NCBI GenBank assembly: GCA_016212925.1
Contig: JACRDF010000047.1
Location: forward strand, 310,001 to 374,000
Source: Desulfomonile tiedjei
Lineage (GTDB): Bacteria; Desulfobacterota; Desulfomonilia; Desulfomonilales; Desulfomonilaceae
Reading direction: 5' to 3'
Length of the DNA: 64,000 nucleotides
Of the stretch, positions 1 through 8,637 are shown one piece after another. The notes beneath the pieces are model-generated. The model did not search any database. It had not been told where the DNA came from and worked only from the letters and a program-made list of their open reading frames with translations. Every line of letters starts with the position of its first letter. Positions within the stretch are counted from its first letter, which is position 1. A program made the position numbers and the translations under genes.

Positions 1-338
1 CAATCCTGCAAGTAGAGTCGAAGCCAAAGTGTGAGCAAAATGACCGTGATCAGGTTGCCGACAATATTCACCACCTTGAAGCCCAGCAATAGGTCATGCT
101 TGAACAACGAGGCGAGAAGGGGCGTTCCGATGCGATAGACAAAAGGGGCTGCTGCTTCAGGCAGTTTTCTTTGCGAGAACTGCTCGGCCATAGAGTAATA
201 CTCTACGCCGTCCCAACCTCTCCCGCCGTTCAGAGAAACCGGTTCCTGAAAAACCTGGCTGCCCAGATTGACCAAGATAAACGCGAGGAGGATTATCGAG
301 ACCTCTATTGCCGCACTAGGTTTGGAGCATTTTCCCAT
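1..338 (-). CDS. Integral membrane protein, N-terminal part (cut by window edge)
   Basis: The minus strand is open from an ATG at 338 to the window edge, giving 112 codons; an in-frame TAA lies two codons upstream, so the start is well fixed. A short basic N-terminus precedes a first hydrophobic helix at about residues 10-24. A loop with the residues GGRGWDGVEYYSMAEQF follows (about 37-53), then a second hydrophobic stretch near the cut end. A D-G-x-x-Y-Y-x-M-A loop after the first helix is typical of multi-pass GT-C-like or polymer-processing membrane proteins of polysaccharide loci. It lies downstream of another membrane gene in the same orientation. The exact family cannot be named from this fragment. 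Confidence 0.6.
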   Translation of the reverse strand, partial: MGKCSKPSAAIEVSIILLAFILVNLGSQVFQEPVSLNGGRGWDGVEYYSMAEQFSQRKLPEAAAPFVYRIGTPLLASLFKHDLLLGFKVVNIVGNLITVILLTLWLRLYLQD

Positions 339-446
339 TATTTAAGGCAAGGGTTTGAGTTTGTTCCGAGTGGCCCGGAGAAATCCAAGGCCGGTCTAAG
401 TGCTTTCGTTCCATAGGACGTGGCGCCGCAATGGCTTCTAACATGC

Positions 447-659
447 TTAATGGGATCTAAGCTGCTGAGCTACAGGCCTGAGAATCAACTCGTCCAACAA
501 CAATTTTGCAACCTCGCGATGCAGAGCTTTACTGGGAGGAGCGTCGAAAGGGTTGACAACGAGTCCTGAAATTTTTCTGCCACTACCCAAACTAGCCGCA
601 TTCGGATAAAAATTTTGGGACTCGGTATAGACCTCTGACCGGTCCTTGCTTCGGGCATG
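447..659 (-). pseudogene. Possible remnant of a hydrolase C-terminus (SGNH-like tail)
   Basis: A 70-codon minus-strand stretch ends in TAA at 447. It reads like the end of a real protein: it contains SGLVVNPFDAPPSKALHREV and then an amphipathic helix. The D-A-P-P-S-x-x-x-H spacing recalls the Asp/His block near the end of SGNH hydrolases, which are common in polysaccharide loci. No start codon or upstream catalytic block is present, because the frame continues only as a shadow of the neighbouring membrane gene. I read it as a decayed 3' fragment. It could also be chance coding. Confidence 0.25.
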
Positions 660-682
660 ATACCGCCGGGTCGGCCGGGATC

Positions 683-1948
683 TCACTTGGCGGATCCGAA
701 TTTGGCGGCAAAGGACCTCGGGCCTTGCCCGCCTTGGTTTCTTATTGAATGAGACAGAATTTCCCTCAAGAACAAGGGGAAGAATGATAGGACCAGCAGC
801 GCGGGAATCATTTGCACCCTTTGCCTCACCATCAGCCCTTCGTTGGGAAGATAGGTAAAGAATATCGAAAACACCAGGCAGACAAGAACAGCCGCCTGTA
901 TTGCAGGAGTCCTGATTGCCAGACGCCGTTCGAACGGTGTCATTCTGAGCCATCCGAAAATCATCAAGAGCGTGACGGTCCAGGTTTCCATCGAGCTGAT
1001 CAAGATCCTGAATGATCTGATCTCCCAGGGGAAAGGGCGAAAGAATATGGAAGTGAAGCCGGAGACGAAAAAGATCGCCCCTTCTCCTCCATATTCTATT
1101 TTCGAACTGCCCGCTTCACCGGCCAGCTGCGCGCTTTGCTGCCTTGCCAGGCGATCAATTGCAGAAGTTGGGGATGAAAGCTCAACACCGACCGCTTTGT
1201 GTAATCCAGCTTCGACAAAGGGGAGTGCCATCAACAGTATTACGGCATAAACTCTTTGACCGCGTTGGAAAAAGCTTACGCTGGCGCAAGAGCCCAGCCA
1301 GACTGCGCAAACATGAGGACGCAAAACAGCCATCACTACCACACCCGCAATAGCTCCCGGATTCAACAGTTCGCTTGAATTACGCCGGGGAAACACGAGA
1401 GAAAAGACCTGACATCCTCCCCAATACATGAAAGCTTCCTTCAGATTGCTGGTGGCCCAAAATACCGTTGAGGGGAAGAAAATGATAAACAAGAGCCAAA
1501 AGGATTGTGTCCTGCCGTAAGGCAAAAGGCTGCCAAAGGATCTGGAGAGGACCAGCCCGCCCCAAAACGCGGCCCAGCCGTTTATCACAACAGGCAGCGT
1601 GGGAGAGCAACCTGTTATTAATTGGAGATAGGCAAGATATGCGAGGTAAGCCTCATTTCCCAAAGGCCATGCCTCCTGGAAAGGCCAGTGACCTCTGCTG
1701 ATTTCCACCGCGGCTTTTGTTGCCTGTGTCCAATGAACATATGCATCCATGGGGGACAGGCCCAACAGCAGGTAGACGTACGCTTCGTTGAAGAACGAGA
1801 ACACCAGCCAAATTACCCCGCCCCAGGTAACCATCCGGCGAAACTGCTTCGTGAAGGGAAGGCCCTTCAAATAATGATTCACCAAAAAAGGCACCGAAAT
1901 CATCAGCGGGATGGCAAACAGAATGTCGCTAATATCTCCTTCAATCAC
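683..1948 (-). CDS. Multi-pass membrane protein of polysaccharide locus
   Basis: A 421-residue, strongly hydrophobic protein with about ten predicted membrane segments. The start is a GTG at 1948; no ATG occurs in frame until codon 17. The motif FFPSTVFWATSNLKEAFMYW (about residues 159-178) resembles the 'FPS...W.S...KE/KD' loop of uncharacterised membrane proteins in capsule and O-antigen clusters. This suggests a polymerase-like or GT-C-like role on undecaprenyl-linked sugars. The C-terminus is short and basic (ends FAAKFGSAK). The gene is divergent from the YfhO-like gene, with about 200 bp between them. No catalytic residue can be assigned, so function is inferred from context only. Confidence 0.65.
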   Translation of the reverse strand: MIEGDISDILFAIPLMISVPFLVNHYLKGLPFTKQFRRMVTWGGVIWLVFSFFNEAYVYLLLGLSPMDAYVHWTQATKAAVEISRGHWPFQEAWPLGNEAYLAYLAYLQLITGCSPTLPVVINGWAAFWGGLVLSRSFGSLLPYGRTQSFWLLFIIFFPSTVFWATSNLKEAFMYWGGCQVFSLVFPRRNSSELLNPGAIAGVVVMAVLRPHVCAVWLGSCASVSFFQRGQRVYAVILLMALPFVEAGLHKAVGVELSSPTSAIDRLARQQSAQLAGEAGSSKIEYGGEGAIFFVSGFTSIFFRPFPWEIRSFRILISSMETWTVTLLMIFGWLRMTPFERRLAIRTPAIQAAVLVCLVFSIFFTYLPNEGLMVRQRVQMIPALLVLSFFPLFLREILSHSIRNQGGQGPRSFAAKFGSAK

Positions 1949-2152
1949 TGCTTCGACCTCGATGTAGAGTGGTACTCACCATTCATCCCACAGGATTCCT
2001 TGAGAACAGCCCAGGCGCCCTCTCGAAATCCCGAACAAAGCTTTGCATCCGGAGCTGCTCCCTCGTATTATAAGCTGAATGAAGCATAGAACCCACGGCT
2101 GCTTGGTTTCGGACCCGGAGATCAAATCTATCGCTGACACTGATTCCTCGAA

Positions 2153-4417
2153 TTGGAATGCGCCATAATGCAGGCAAGCGCTCGGATTCAGGCAGAGGTT
2201 GACCTCCGGAAAATTCCCCTTCCGGACTCCCGGTGGCTTAGCTCTAATTGGGCCATCATTTTTGCCTTATGGTCGCTGTGGCTGTCCATCACTTATTTTG
2301 GCTTGGGGCCGCTGTCATTCGTCTTTCTGCATGATACCGGCGACAGCGCATTGCCTTATCGCATCGCGTTGTCTTCAGCAGTGATCAACCGCATCTGGGG
2401 CTACTGGGACTTCCAGAAGGTAGTGGGAATTGACAGCCTGTCAATGCAGGTCTGGCCCTTCCAACCTGATGTGATGGTGTTCGCGCTTTTGCCCGGCTGG
2501 TTGGCGTACGGCCTGATAAAGTTTGTTCAGCGATTTATGGCCGGATATTTTACATTTCGTCTTCTGACCGGGCCCGCCGGGCTTCCGCCGGCACCCTCGC
2601 TGTATGCAGGCCTTGTTTACGGTGCCTACGTTCAAGCAGGCATGAATGTGAATATTTCCGGCTTTTCCCTGGACAACGGATTCCTCACCGAGGCAGGGTT
2701 GCCTTTTGTGTTGTGGGCTCTTTCCCGTCTGGATGCCTACGCTTTCCGATCATACATATATGCTGCACTTGTCGGGCTGTTTTTCGCTTGTACCGCTTGG
2801 TTTCCCAATGCCGTATACCTTTTGCCTATGGTTTTCTTTTGGTTTATCGTGGTGCCGCCCAAGGAGGGAAGGCGGTTCATGCTCATTCCATTGTCCTTTA
2901 CCTTAGCCTGGAGCATTGCTTCCCTGCCACTGGCAAAGGCCTTGATCGAGAACGTCCCTCTTTCGCATCGTGCGGACTGGCCTGGGCCGATGGGACCTTC
3001 TTGGGACAATCACGTCTTGCATGAGTATATGCTCAGGAAAGTCGCGTTCTCCTGGCAAATAATACTGGACAATGCATGGGCGCTGGGCCTCGCTGTCGTC
3101 GGTTTGTTCGTTTCCCGCCGCCGCGATCGTCGCCTGCTGGCCTTGGTCCTCGCGGCTATGCTTTGTTTGGTATTTCAGCCCATATACGGACCAGTCCATG
3201 AGTTCTTTCATCAGCACTTGGTTTTCCTGAAGGCTGTAAACTTCAACAGGGTATATCTCTTGGTGCCCTTTCTTTTGAGTCTGGCAGCCGCTTTCGGAGC
3301 GAGCCACATACCTTTTAAAGTTTCTATCCCAAGAGCCCTTAGTGGAACTCGGTGTCGGGAACTCTCGATCAGATCGTTGCTGATTGGTTTAGCCGTGATA
3401 TGGGTTTTGGGCCAGTCCTGTGTCATCCAGGTCAGAAACATGTATCACGCGACGCTGGGGGCCAACTTCAAGGAGTTCTACCTTCATCCTGCCGTTGAGC
3501 AACTGTCGCTCCATACGAAACACTTACCTCCCTTTCGAGTAGCCACGGTTGCCGAGGCCCTTCGACCTCCGGCCTGCTTGTGGACACTAGGTTTTGAGAC
3601 TCCGGACGGGTACGTGAACGTCTACTCCAAGAGATACCAGGAATTCTGGGAGAAGGTGATTTCTCCGTTGATCCTTTCCAATCAAGATATCTTCAGGTTC
3701 TTTCACAATTGGGGCAGCAAGGTGTACCTTTTTTCACCTTCCTATTTCAATCCCTTCCCCAGGTTCGACAGGGCTCAGTTTGCTCCGCTCCGACTGAGAG
3801 ATCACTACAACCTTTCCTTGCTTTCTTTGGCCAATGTTCAGTTCCTTGTTTCGCCGGTCCGGCTGGCGGACGAGAATCTTTCTGAATTGCCGCGCGTGGA
3901 AACAGGCAATCTAATCGCTTTTCAGCAGCAAGGGGTTCTGAGCAGACTAATCGACTATGTGGCTGGCAAGAAGCCCTTTGCACCTCTGTACATATACGAA
4001 AACCGACTATTTATGCCTCGGTTCCTTCCAATGACCAAAGTGGAATTGTTCGATCAAAGTTCGGACCTGCTGGATGCTCTGGGAAAGGCCGAATACGAGC
4101 AGCTTCGGACCACGGCATTCCTGAAGAAATCCGACGTTGGCACATTGCCTCTTGATCAGCTCTCATCGGGGAACGCCGAAGTAAAACTGTTGGACTATTC
4201 TGCCGATAGAATAGTCCTGGGAGCCGATGCTGCCTCTGATTTCATATTGGTAATCAGCCATAACTACAGCCCCTACTGGAAGGCCTCGATCGATGGGAGG
4301 CCGGCAACGGTTTTCCCGGCGGATCATACGTTCCAAGGGTTATATGTCACAAAAGGACGACACGAGATCACGTTGAGGTACCAGCCGCCGTACGCGCCGT
4401 TTTCCCACGATCGGTGA
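2153..4417 (+). CDS. YfhO-like membrane protein (GT-C type)
   Basis: A 754-residue protein. Roughly the first 430 residues carry many hydrophobic segments. The first outer loop has HDTGDSALPYRIALSS (about residues 61-76), placed like the acidic loop of GT-C enzymes. The C-terminal half is soluble and ends in a beta-rich module with ISHNYSPYWKASIDGRPA, a signature of the YfhO family of glycosylation-related membrane proteins. Most relatives carry one more membrane helix after 'LRY.PP'; here the protein stops thirteen residues after LRYQPPYA begins, so the last helix may be lost. It is the only plus-strand gene in the locus and converges with the GT4 gene. An internal ATG at 2168 is an alternative start; neither has a clear ribosome site. 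Confidence 0.75.
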   Translation: MECAIMQASARIQAEVDLRKIPLPDSRWLSSNWAIIFALWSLWLSITYFGLGPLSFVFLHDTGDSALPYRIALSSAVINRIWGYWDFQKVVGIDSLSMQVWPFQPDVMVFALLPGWLAYGLIKFVQRFMAGYFTFRLLTGPAGLPPAPSLYAGLVYGAYVQAGMNVNISGFSLDNGFLTEAGLPFVLWALSRLDAYAFRSYIYAALVGLFFACTAWFPNAVYLLPMVFFWFIVVPPKEGRRFMLIPLSFTLAWSIASLPLAKALIENVPLSHRADWPGPMGPSWDNHVLHEYMLRKVAFSWQIILDNAWALGLAVVGLFVSRRRDRRLLALVLAAMLCLVFQPIYGPVHEFFHQHLVFLKAVNFNRVYLLVPFLLSLAAAFGASHIPFKVSIPRALSGTRCRELSIRSLLIGLAVIWVLGQSCVIQVRNMYHATLGANFKEFYLHPAVEQLSLHTKHLPPFRVATVAEALRPPACLWTLGFETPDGYVNVYSKRYQEFWEKVISPLILSNQDIFRFFHNWGSKVYLFSPSYFNPFPRFDRAQFAPLRLRDHYNLSLLSLANVQFLVSPVRLADENLSELPRVETGNLIAFQQQGVLSRLIDYVAGKKPFAPLYIYENRLFMPRFLPMTKVELFDQSSDLLDALGKAEYEQLRTTAFLKKSDVGTLPLDQLSSGNAEVKLLDYSADRIVLGADAASDFILVISHNYSPYWKASIDGRPATVFPADHTFQGLYVTKGRHEITLRYQPPYAPFSHDR

Positions 4418-4435
4418 TCGTTCAGCTCTCCCAGC

Positions 4436-5593
4436 TTACCCACCAGCCTGGGCCCGCACTCGTGGCCGGCATTCGGCGTACAGTTCCAGTAGGCGTTTTG
4501 CTCCGGCTTCGGCTGAAAACTCTTGTTGGATGCGTTCGCGGCCTGCCTCGCCGAGTCGGCGCGCCGAAGCCGGATCAGTGAGGAGCCTGACCACTGAGTC
4601 GGCCATGCCCCGGATATCGTCCACATCGTGCAAGATGGCTGTACGACCTTCTTCCACCGCCTCGGCCAGGCCCGGAATTCTCGATCCCACCAGCGGCAGG
4701 GAAGCCGCGTTAGCTTCCAGCGCTACCACCGGAAGTCCTTCATAAAACGACGGAAGCAAGAAAACATCGCAATTTCGCATTATATCGGCTACATCGTTTC
4801 GATGCCCCAGAAATAGGACCGAAGTCCCCAGTCCGAGATTTTCCACCAGGGCTTTGATGGATTCCTTCAAAATGCCTTCTCCGACCAGGAGAAGCTTTGT
4901 CTCAGGGCAATCTAGCAGCACGCGCTCGAATATCGCGATGAGGCCGACATGGTTTTTTTGTTCCATGAAGCGGCCTACATGGAGAACCAAAGGCGCCTGT
5001 GCAGACAGTCCCAATGCTGTTCTGAAATCCACTCTGCTTTGCGGAGTCGGAGCCGGCGGCACATCGGTCCCGAGGTAAAGAACTCGACATTGGCCACTGA
5101 TCCTGCACTTATCCGGGGCCATGTTTTCCAGCACGCCTTTAGAAACGCCGGTAACCAGTTCAGAATTTCTCACGGCATAGTTGATGCTTATCCGACCGTA
5201 CAATCTGCGCAGTTGAGTCAAGATGGGGAGCCTGAGCCACCAATTGTGCGGATCATCTATCCTTGTGGTGTGAAAGGTGGAAATGACCGGGACACCTGCT
5301 CTGTGTGATATCCAGACGGGGAAACCGCTGTACACGCCAAGGTGGTTATGAACAACATCATAACGTCCAGTCTTCAACAGGCGTTCCAGGCCTCGCATAA
5401 ATCCGATATGAGAAGGCCGCAAAGGGCAGTGGTAGACCTCGGCCCCGAGTTCTTCCGCCTGCCATGCCCAAGGACCCTTGTCATCTCCTTTACAGCACAC
5501 GTCCATACGGCATGCATCTCTCGGGATCACTCGCAGCATGGTCAGCAGCCAGCTCTCCAGCCCGCCTCTGTTAAAGGCATTTATCAGGTGCAA
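4436..5593 (-). CDS. Glycosyltransferase family 4
   Basis: A 385-residue GT-B fold glycosyltransferase that would add a sugar from a nucleotide donor to a lipid-linked glycan at the inner face of the membrane. It shows the N-terminal glycine loop (INAFNRGGLESWL), a central YDVVHNHLGVY block, the start of the second domain at VLHVGRFMEQKNH and the retaining-enzyme E-x7-E motif in FYEGLPVVALEANA. The typical N-terminal beta strand reads R-V-L-H-L-I; the only usable start in it is the TTG at 5593, because an in-frame TAG lies six codons before it. That start overlaps the upstream GT4 gene by 10 bases, which points to translational coupling. Sugar specificity is unknown. Confidence 0.88.
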   Translation of the reverse strand: MHLINAFNRGGLESWLLTMLRVIPRDACRMDVCCKGDDKGPWAWQAEELGAEVYHCPLRPSHIGFMRGLERLLKTGRYDVVHNHLGVYSGFPVWISHRAGVPVISTFHTTRIDDPHNWWLRLPILTQLRRLYGRISINYAVRNSELVTGVSKGVLENMAPDKCRISGQCRVLYLGTDVPPAPTPQSRVDFRTALGLSAQAPLVLHVGRFMEQKNHVGLIAIFERVLLDCPETKLLLVGEGILKESIKALVENLGLGTSVLFLGHRNDVADIMRNCDVFLLPSFYEGLPVVALEANAASLPLVGSRIPGLAEAVEEGRTAILHDVDDIRGMADSVVRLLTDPASARRLGEAGRERIQQEFSAEAGAKRLLELYAECRPRVRAQAGG

Positions 5594-6771
5594 GACTCGG
5601 ATTGGGCGCTAGCCTCCATTTTCTTTCCGGGTGCTGTTTGCTCGGTGTATGCATCTTGAAGCTCGCGAATACTGTTTGAAAGGTTGAATGGGCTTTGTTC
5701 CACTATGGCAAGGGCTTCTTGAAAGGAGAGCCTCGGAGGGGCGCTAATCAAGTCGAGAAGTTGCCCGGCCCATTCGGACGGTCCGTGCGAAAGAGACAAC
5801 CGTCGAACAAGGGACGGCACAAGGTCCGCTTCGCGAGGGACCTGCTCTGAAACAAGACATGGAAGCCCGGCTGCTTGCGCCTCCACCAGAGCGAGCCCGA
5901 GACCCTCAAATACCGACGGGAACAGAAACAGGTCCACACAATTCAACAAAAGGCGGGGCACATCAGAACGAGAGCCAAGAAAAAGGACCCTCTCCCTAAG
6001 ATCGTCCTGTTCGGCCCGTTGGCGAACGATTTCTTCCTCGGGTCCGTCACCCACAAGGATTAGCCGCAGCCTGGGCTCCAATCTCAAAGCATGAGCAAAA
6101 ACCTCCAACAGGAACATATGATTTTTGGCTCGCGTAAATCTGCCCACATGGCCTACCACCGGCGCATCCGATGGCAACCCTATCTCCTCACGAACTGCTC
6201 TTCGATCATAGGTGTGGTGGAAGGGTGTTGTATCAATACCGCAAAAGAGAGTCTTCCATCGGCCATCGGACTCCCAGTTCTCGCCGAACAGGTCTTTAGC
6301 CGCGGAACGGCTTGCAGCAAACCCTACGGTACCGTACTTATCGATCCAGTGGTCCATCAAGGAATAGTAAGCTCGTCTGAAAAGTCCTTCCTCGGCAACA
6401 ATCGCGGACGCGTCACTGTGACTGTGTACGATGCGAACCGGTACTGCTTCTTTGTAAGCCAATCGTAACACAAGCCCGCTGAAACGATGGCAATGGCTGT
6501 GAACGATGTCGTAAGGACCATACTCCCTGACGAGCCTCGTGAAGTGGCGGGCGTATAGCCAAGGTTTTCGGTGATACGGACAGTGCAAGATGCGCGACCC
6601 CAGGGCCCGCGCTTCGTCATCGTACGAGCACGGATCGGCCGTATGAACGAGGAAATCCATCTGAAGAACGTCGCGACTCGTATGGCGAAGCACGTTCATC
6701 AGCCACGTGGTAATGCCGCCGCGTTCTAATCCGTCCACAACATGAAGTACGCGCCTTGGCCCCATTCCCAT
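5584..6771 (-). CDS. Glycosyltransferase family 4 (EpsF-like)
   Basis: A 395-residue retaining GT-B glycosyltransferase. It starts MGMGPRRVLHVVDGLERGG, the glycine-rich donor loop of GT4 enzymes, followed by YDIVHSHCHRFSG, the linker VVGHVGRFTRAKNHMFLLEV and the E-x7-E block in VFEGLGLALVEAQAAGLPC. The overall style matches EpsF-type enzymes of exopolysaccharide clusters. It follows the ABC exporter gene after 11 bases and overlaps the next GT4 gene by 10 bases, so the three are probably co-transcribed. An ATG two codons downstream is an equally possible start. Donor and acceptor sugars cannot be told from sequence. Confidence 0.88.
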   Translation of the reverse strand: MGMGPRRVLHVVDGLERGGITTWLMNVLRHTSRDVLQMDFLVHTADPCSYDDEARALGSRILHCPYHRKPWLYARHFTRLVREYGPYDIVHSHCHRFSGLVLRLAYKEAVPVRIVHSHSDASAIVAEEGLFRRAYYSLMDHWIDKYGTVGFAASRSAAKDLFGENWESDGRWKTLFCGIDTTPFHHTYDRRAVREEIGLPSDAPVVGHVGRFTRAKNHMFLLEVFAHALRLEPRLRLILVGDGPEEEIVRQRAEQDDLRERVLFLGSRSDVPRLLLNCVDLFLFPSVFEGLGLALVEAQAAGLPCLVSEQVPREADLVPSLVRRLSLSHGPSEWAGQLLDLISAPPRLSFQEALAIVEQSPFNLSNSIRELQDAYTEQTAPGKKMEASAQSESCT

Positions 6772-6782
6772 CTTTTTCTATT

Positions 6783-8600
6783 TCAAGAGAATTCCATAGC
6801 GAGCGCCCGTTTCTGAACGTCGGCCCCGGGCGCCTCCAGGAGGGTCCCTTTGTTGCTGAGGAAATAAACAATGTCCGCGACATCTACCAGGGCCTGTTGA
6901 TGGGAAATTGCTAAAACGGTCATAGTCCCCTTCAACCGCATCAGCGTTGAACATATTTCCGCTTCTGTCTCAGGGTCCAATGCAGAAGTAACCTCATCGA
7001 GGACCAGAAGCGCAGGTTTTCTCACCAGGGCCCGAGCAATGGCGATTCTCTGACGTTGCCCTCCTGAGAGCTTGGCGCCCCGCTCCCCGACCGTGGTGTG
7101 AATCCTTTGGGGCAACTTGGAAACGAATTCCCATGCGCCGGCAGCCTTAAGAGCTGCTTCCGCATCCGTCGGAGTAAGCGCGGGATTAGCCAATGTGACG
7201 TTGGCATATATCGTGTCGTGAAAGAGGATTGTCTCCTGCGGCACGTAGCCGATCATAGAGCGCCAGGCCCTCATGTCCACATCCGACATGGGGAGGTCGT
7301 CAACATACACATCGCCTTCCTGCGGTCTTATCAGACCGACCACGAGATCTGCGATAGTTGTCTTACCTGCTCCGGATGGGCCTGCCAAGGCCGTAAAACT
7401 CCCCGAGGGGACCCGCAAGCTAATGTTATTCAGGACTCTTCGGTCTCCGTACGAGAAGGCAACATTGCGAAAGGTGATGTCTCTGCTCAGGACAGGTTTT
7501 TCGCCGCCGGTTGTCAACTCGGTTTCGCTTGAGGCACGGCTTATAGCCTCATTCAGGGACCAAAAAGCGCTTTCCACTCTAGCCAGATCCTGATACTCGT
7601 TTTGTATCCCGTTCACGCGGGTCAGCGCTCTCCAGAACAGCAGCGCCAGTAGTACCACGGTTTCAAGTTCCGCGTTCCACCACACAAGGGCACCGTAAAG
7701 GCCGAAGGCCATGAGCACAGCCAATATGGGCTCATACAGGGCGTAACGGCTTTCGTAGCTGAGGATCTCCTTTTGCCTTGCCTGGTTCATGCTCTTGGCA
7801 TCGGATTCCAGGAGCTGTCCCAGCATGTTCTCGGAGGCCATGGCCTTGAGCGGTTTTATGCTGCTGAGGCCTTCCACAAGTCGTGCGGAAATGGAATTGA
7901 GCAACTCGGTCTGGCGTATCCCTGATGCGCGGGACAGGTCCACGAATTTTCCCAGCAACCGGACTCCGATCAAGCTGGCAGCCAAGGCAGCCAGGGTAAT
8001 CTGCCACGAGACGAGCAACGAAACAGCAGCGTACACTGCCACCTGAACCGAGAAAGCCACAACCCGGCACACGCGCCAGTACCCTACTGCCGCCCTTTCA
8101 GCCTCAATAGTTATCGCATTGGCGAGAGAGCCCTCCCGCTGCGTTATAAAGAACTCCCAGCGCGCTTTCATCAGGGCTCGGATCAAGGAAAGACGAAGGT
8201 CGGTTTCTACTTGTGCCACCGTGTAACCCGCTTGCTTCATGCCTACAAGGACAAGAGCGGCCTTGGCAGCCACCATAACCACTATCACGACCAGAAGTGT
8301 GGGCAGAGACGGTTCCAGGCCCAACGCACCAAGCATGTCCCGCACATATCGGCCCAGTTCGGAGCCGCTGTGCGGCCCCTGGCCTGTCACAAGGCCGAGC
8401 AGAGGCACGAGGCTCGCCACGCTTATTCCTTCGGCCAGACCTGCCAATAACAGGCATAGTGAAGCGATGAGGCTGCGCCTGGGGTGAGCCAGGACAAGCG
8501 ATCGGATGAAGCGCATTCCCCATCTTTTGTCAGGGTCCGGCTGTTGGGAAAAGACCATGTTTTCGAGCTTTAGCACTGTGTCTGGGGGATGGCGGCTCAT
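6783..8600 (-). CDS. ABC exporter, fused permease and ATPase (MsbA/PglK type)
   Basis: A 605-residue half transporter that works as a homodimer. Residues about 30-320 hold six membrane helices, the first in LVLAHPRRSLIASLCLLLAG. The nucleotide-binding domain (about 370-595) has Walker A GPSGAGKTT, the signature LSGGQRQRIAIARAL, Walker B ALLVLDEVTSALD and a switch His in AISHQQ. Within a polysaccharide cluster the likely substrate is a lipid-linked oligosaccharide flipped across the inner membrane, as for PglK; a lipid A-type substrate as for MsbA is the alternative. No Wzx flippase is seen in the window, which fits this role. It lies between the GT-B-like gene and two GT4 genes. Confidence 0.9.
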   Translation of the reverse strand: MSRHPPDTVLKLENMVFSQQPDPDKRWGMRFIRSLVLAHPRRSLIASLCLLLAGLAEGISVASLVPLLGLVTGQGPHSGSELGRYVRDMLGALGLEPSLPTLLVVIVVMVAAKAALVLVGMKQAGYTVAQVETDLRLSLIRALMKARWEFFITQREGSLANAITIEAERAAVGYWRVCRVVAFSVQVAVYAAVSLLVSWQITLAALAASLIGVRLLGKFVDLSRASGIRQTELLNSISARLVEGLSSIKPLKAMASENMLGQLLESDAKSMNQARQKEILSYESRYALYEPILAVLMAFGLYGALVWWNAELETVVLLALLFWRALTRVNGIQNEYQDLARVESAFWSLNEAISRASSETELTTGGEKPVLSRDITFRNVAFSYGDRRVLNNISLRVPSGSFTALAGPSGAGKTTIADLVVGLIRPQEGDVYVDDLPMSDVDMRAWRSMIGYVPQETILFHDTIYANVTLANPALTPTDAEAALKAAGAWEFVSKLPQRIHTTVGERGAKLSGGQRQRIAIARALVRKPALLVLDEVTSALDPETEAEICSTLMRLKGTMTVLAISHQQALVDVADIVYFLSNKGTLLEAPGADVQKRALAMEFS

Positions 8601-8637
8601 CTCGCGTAGCCGCCGTAGCGAAGGGTTAAGCGAAACG

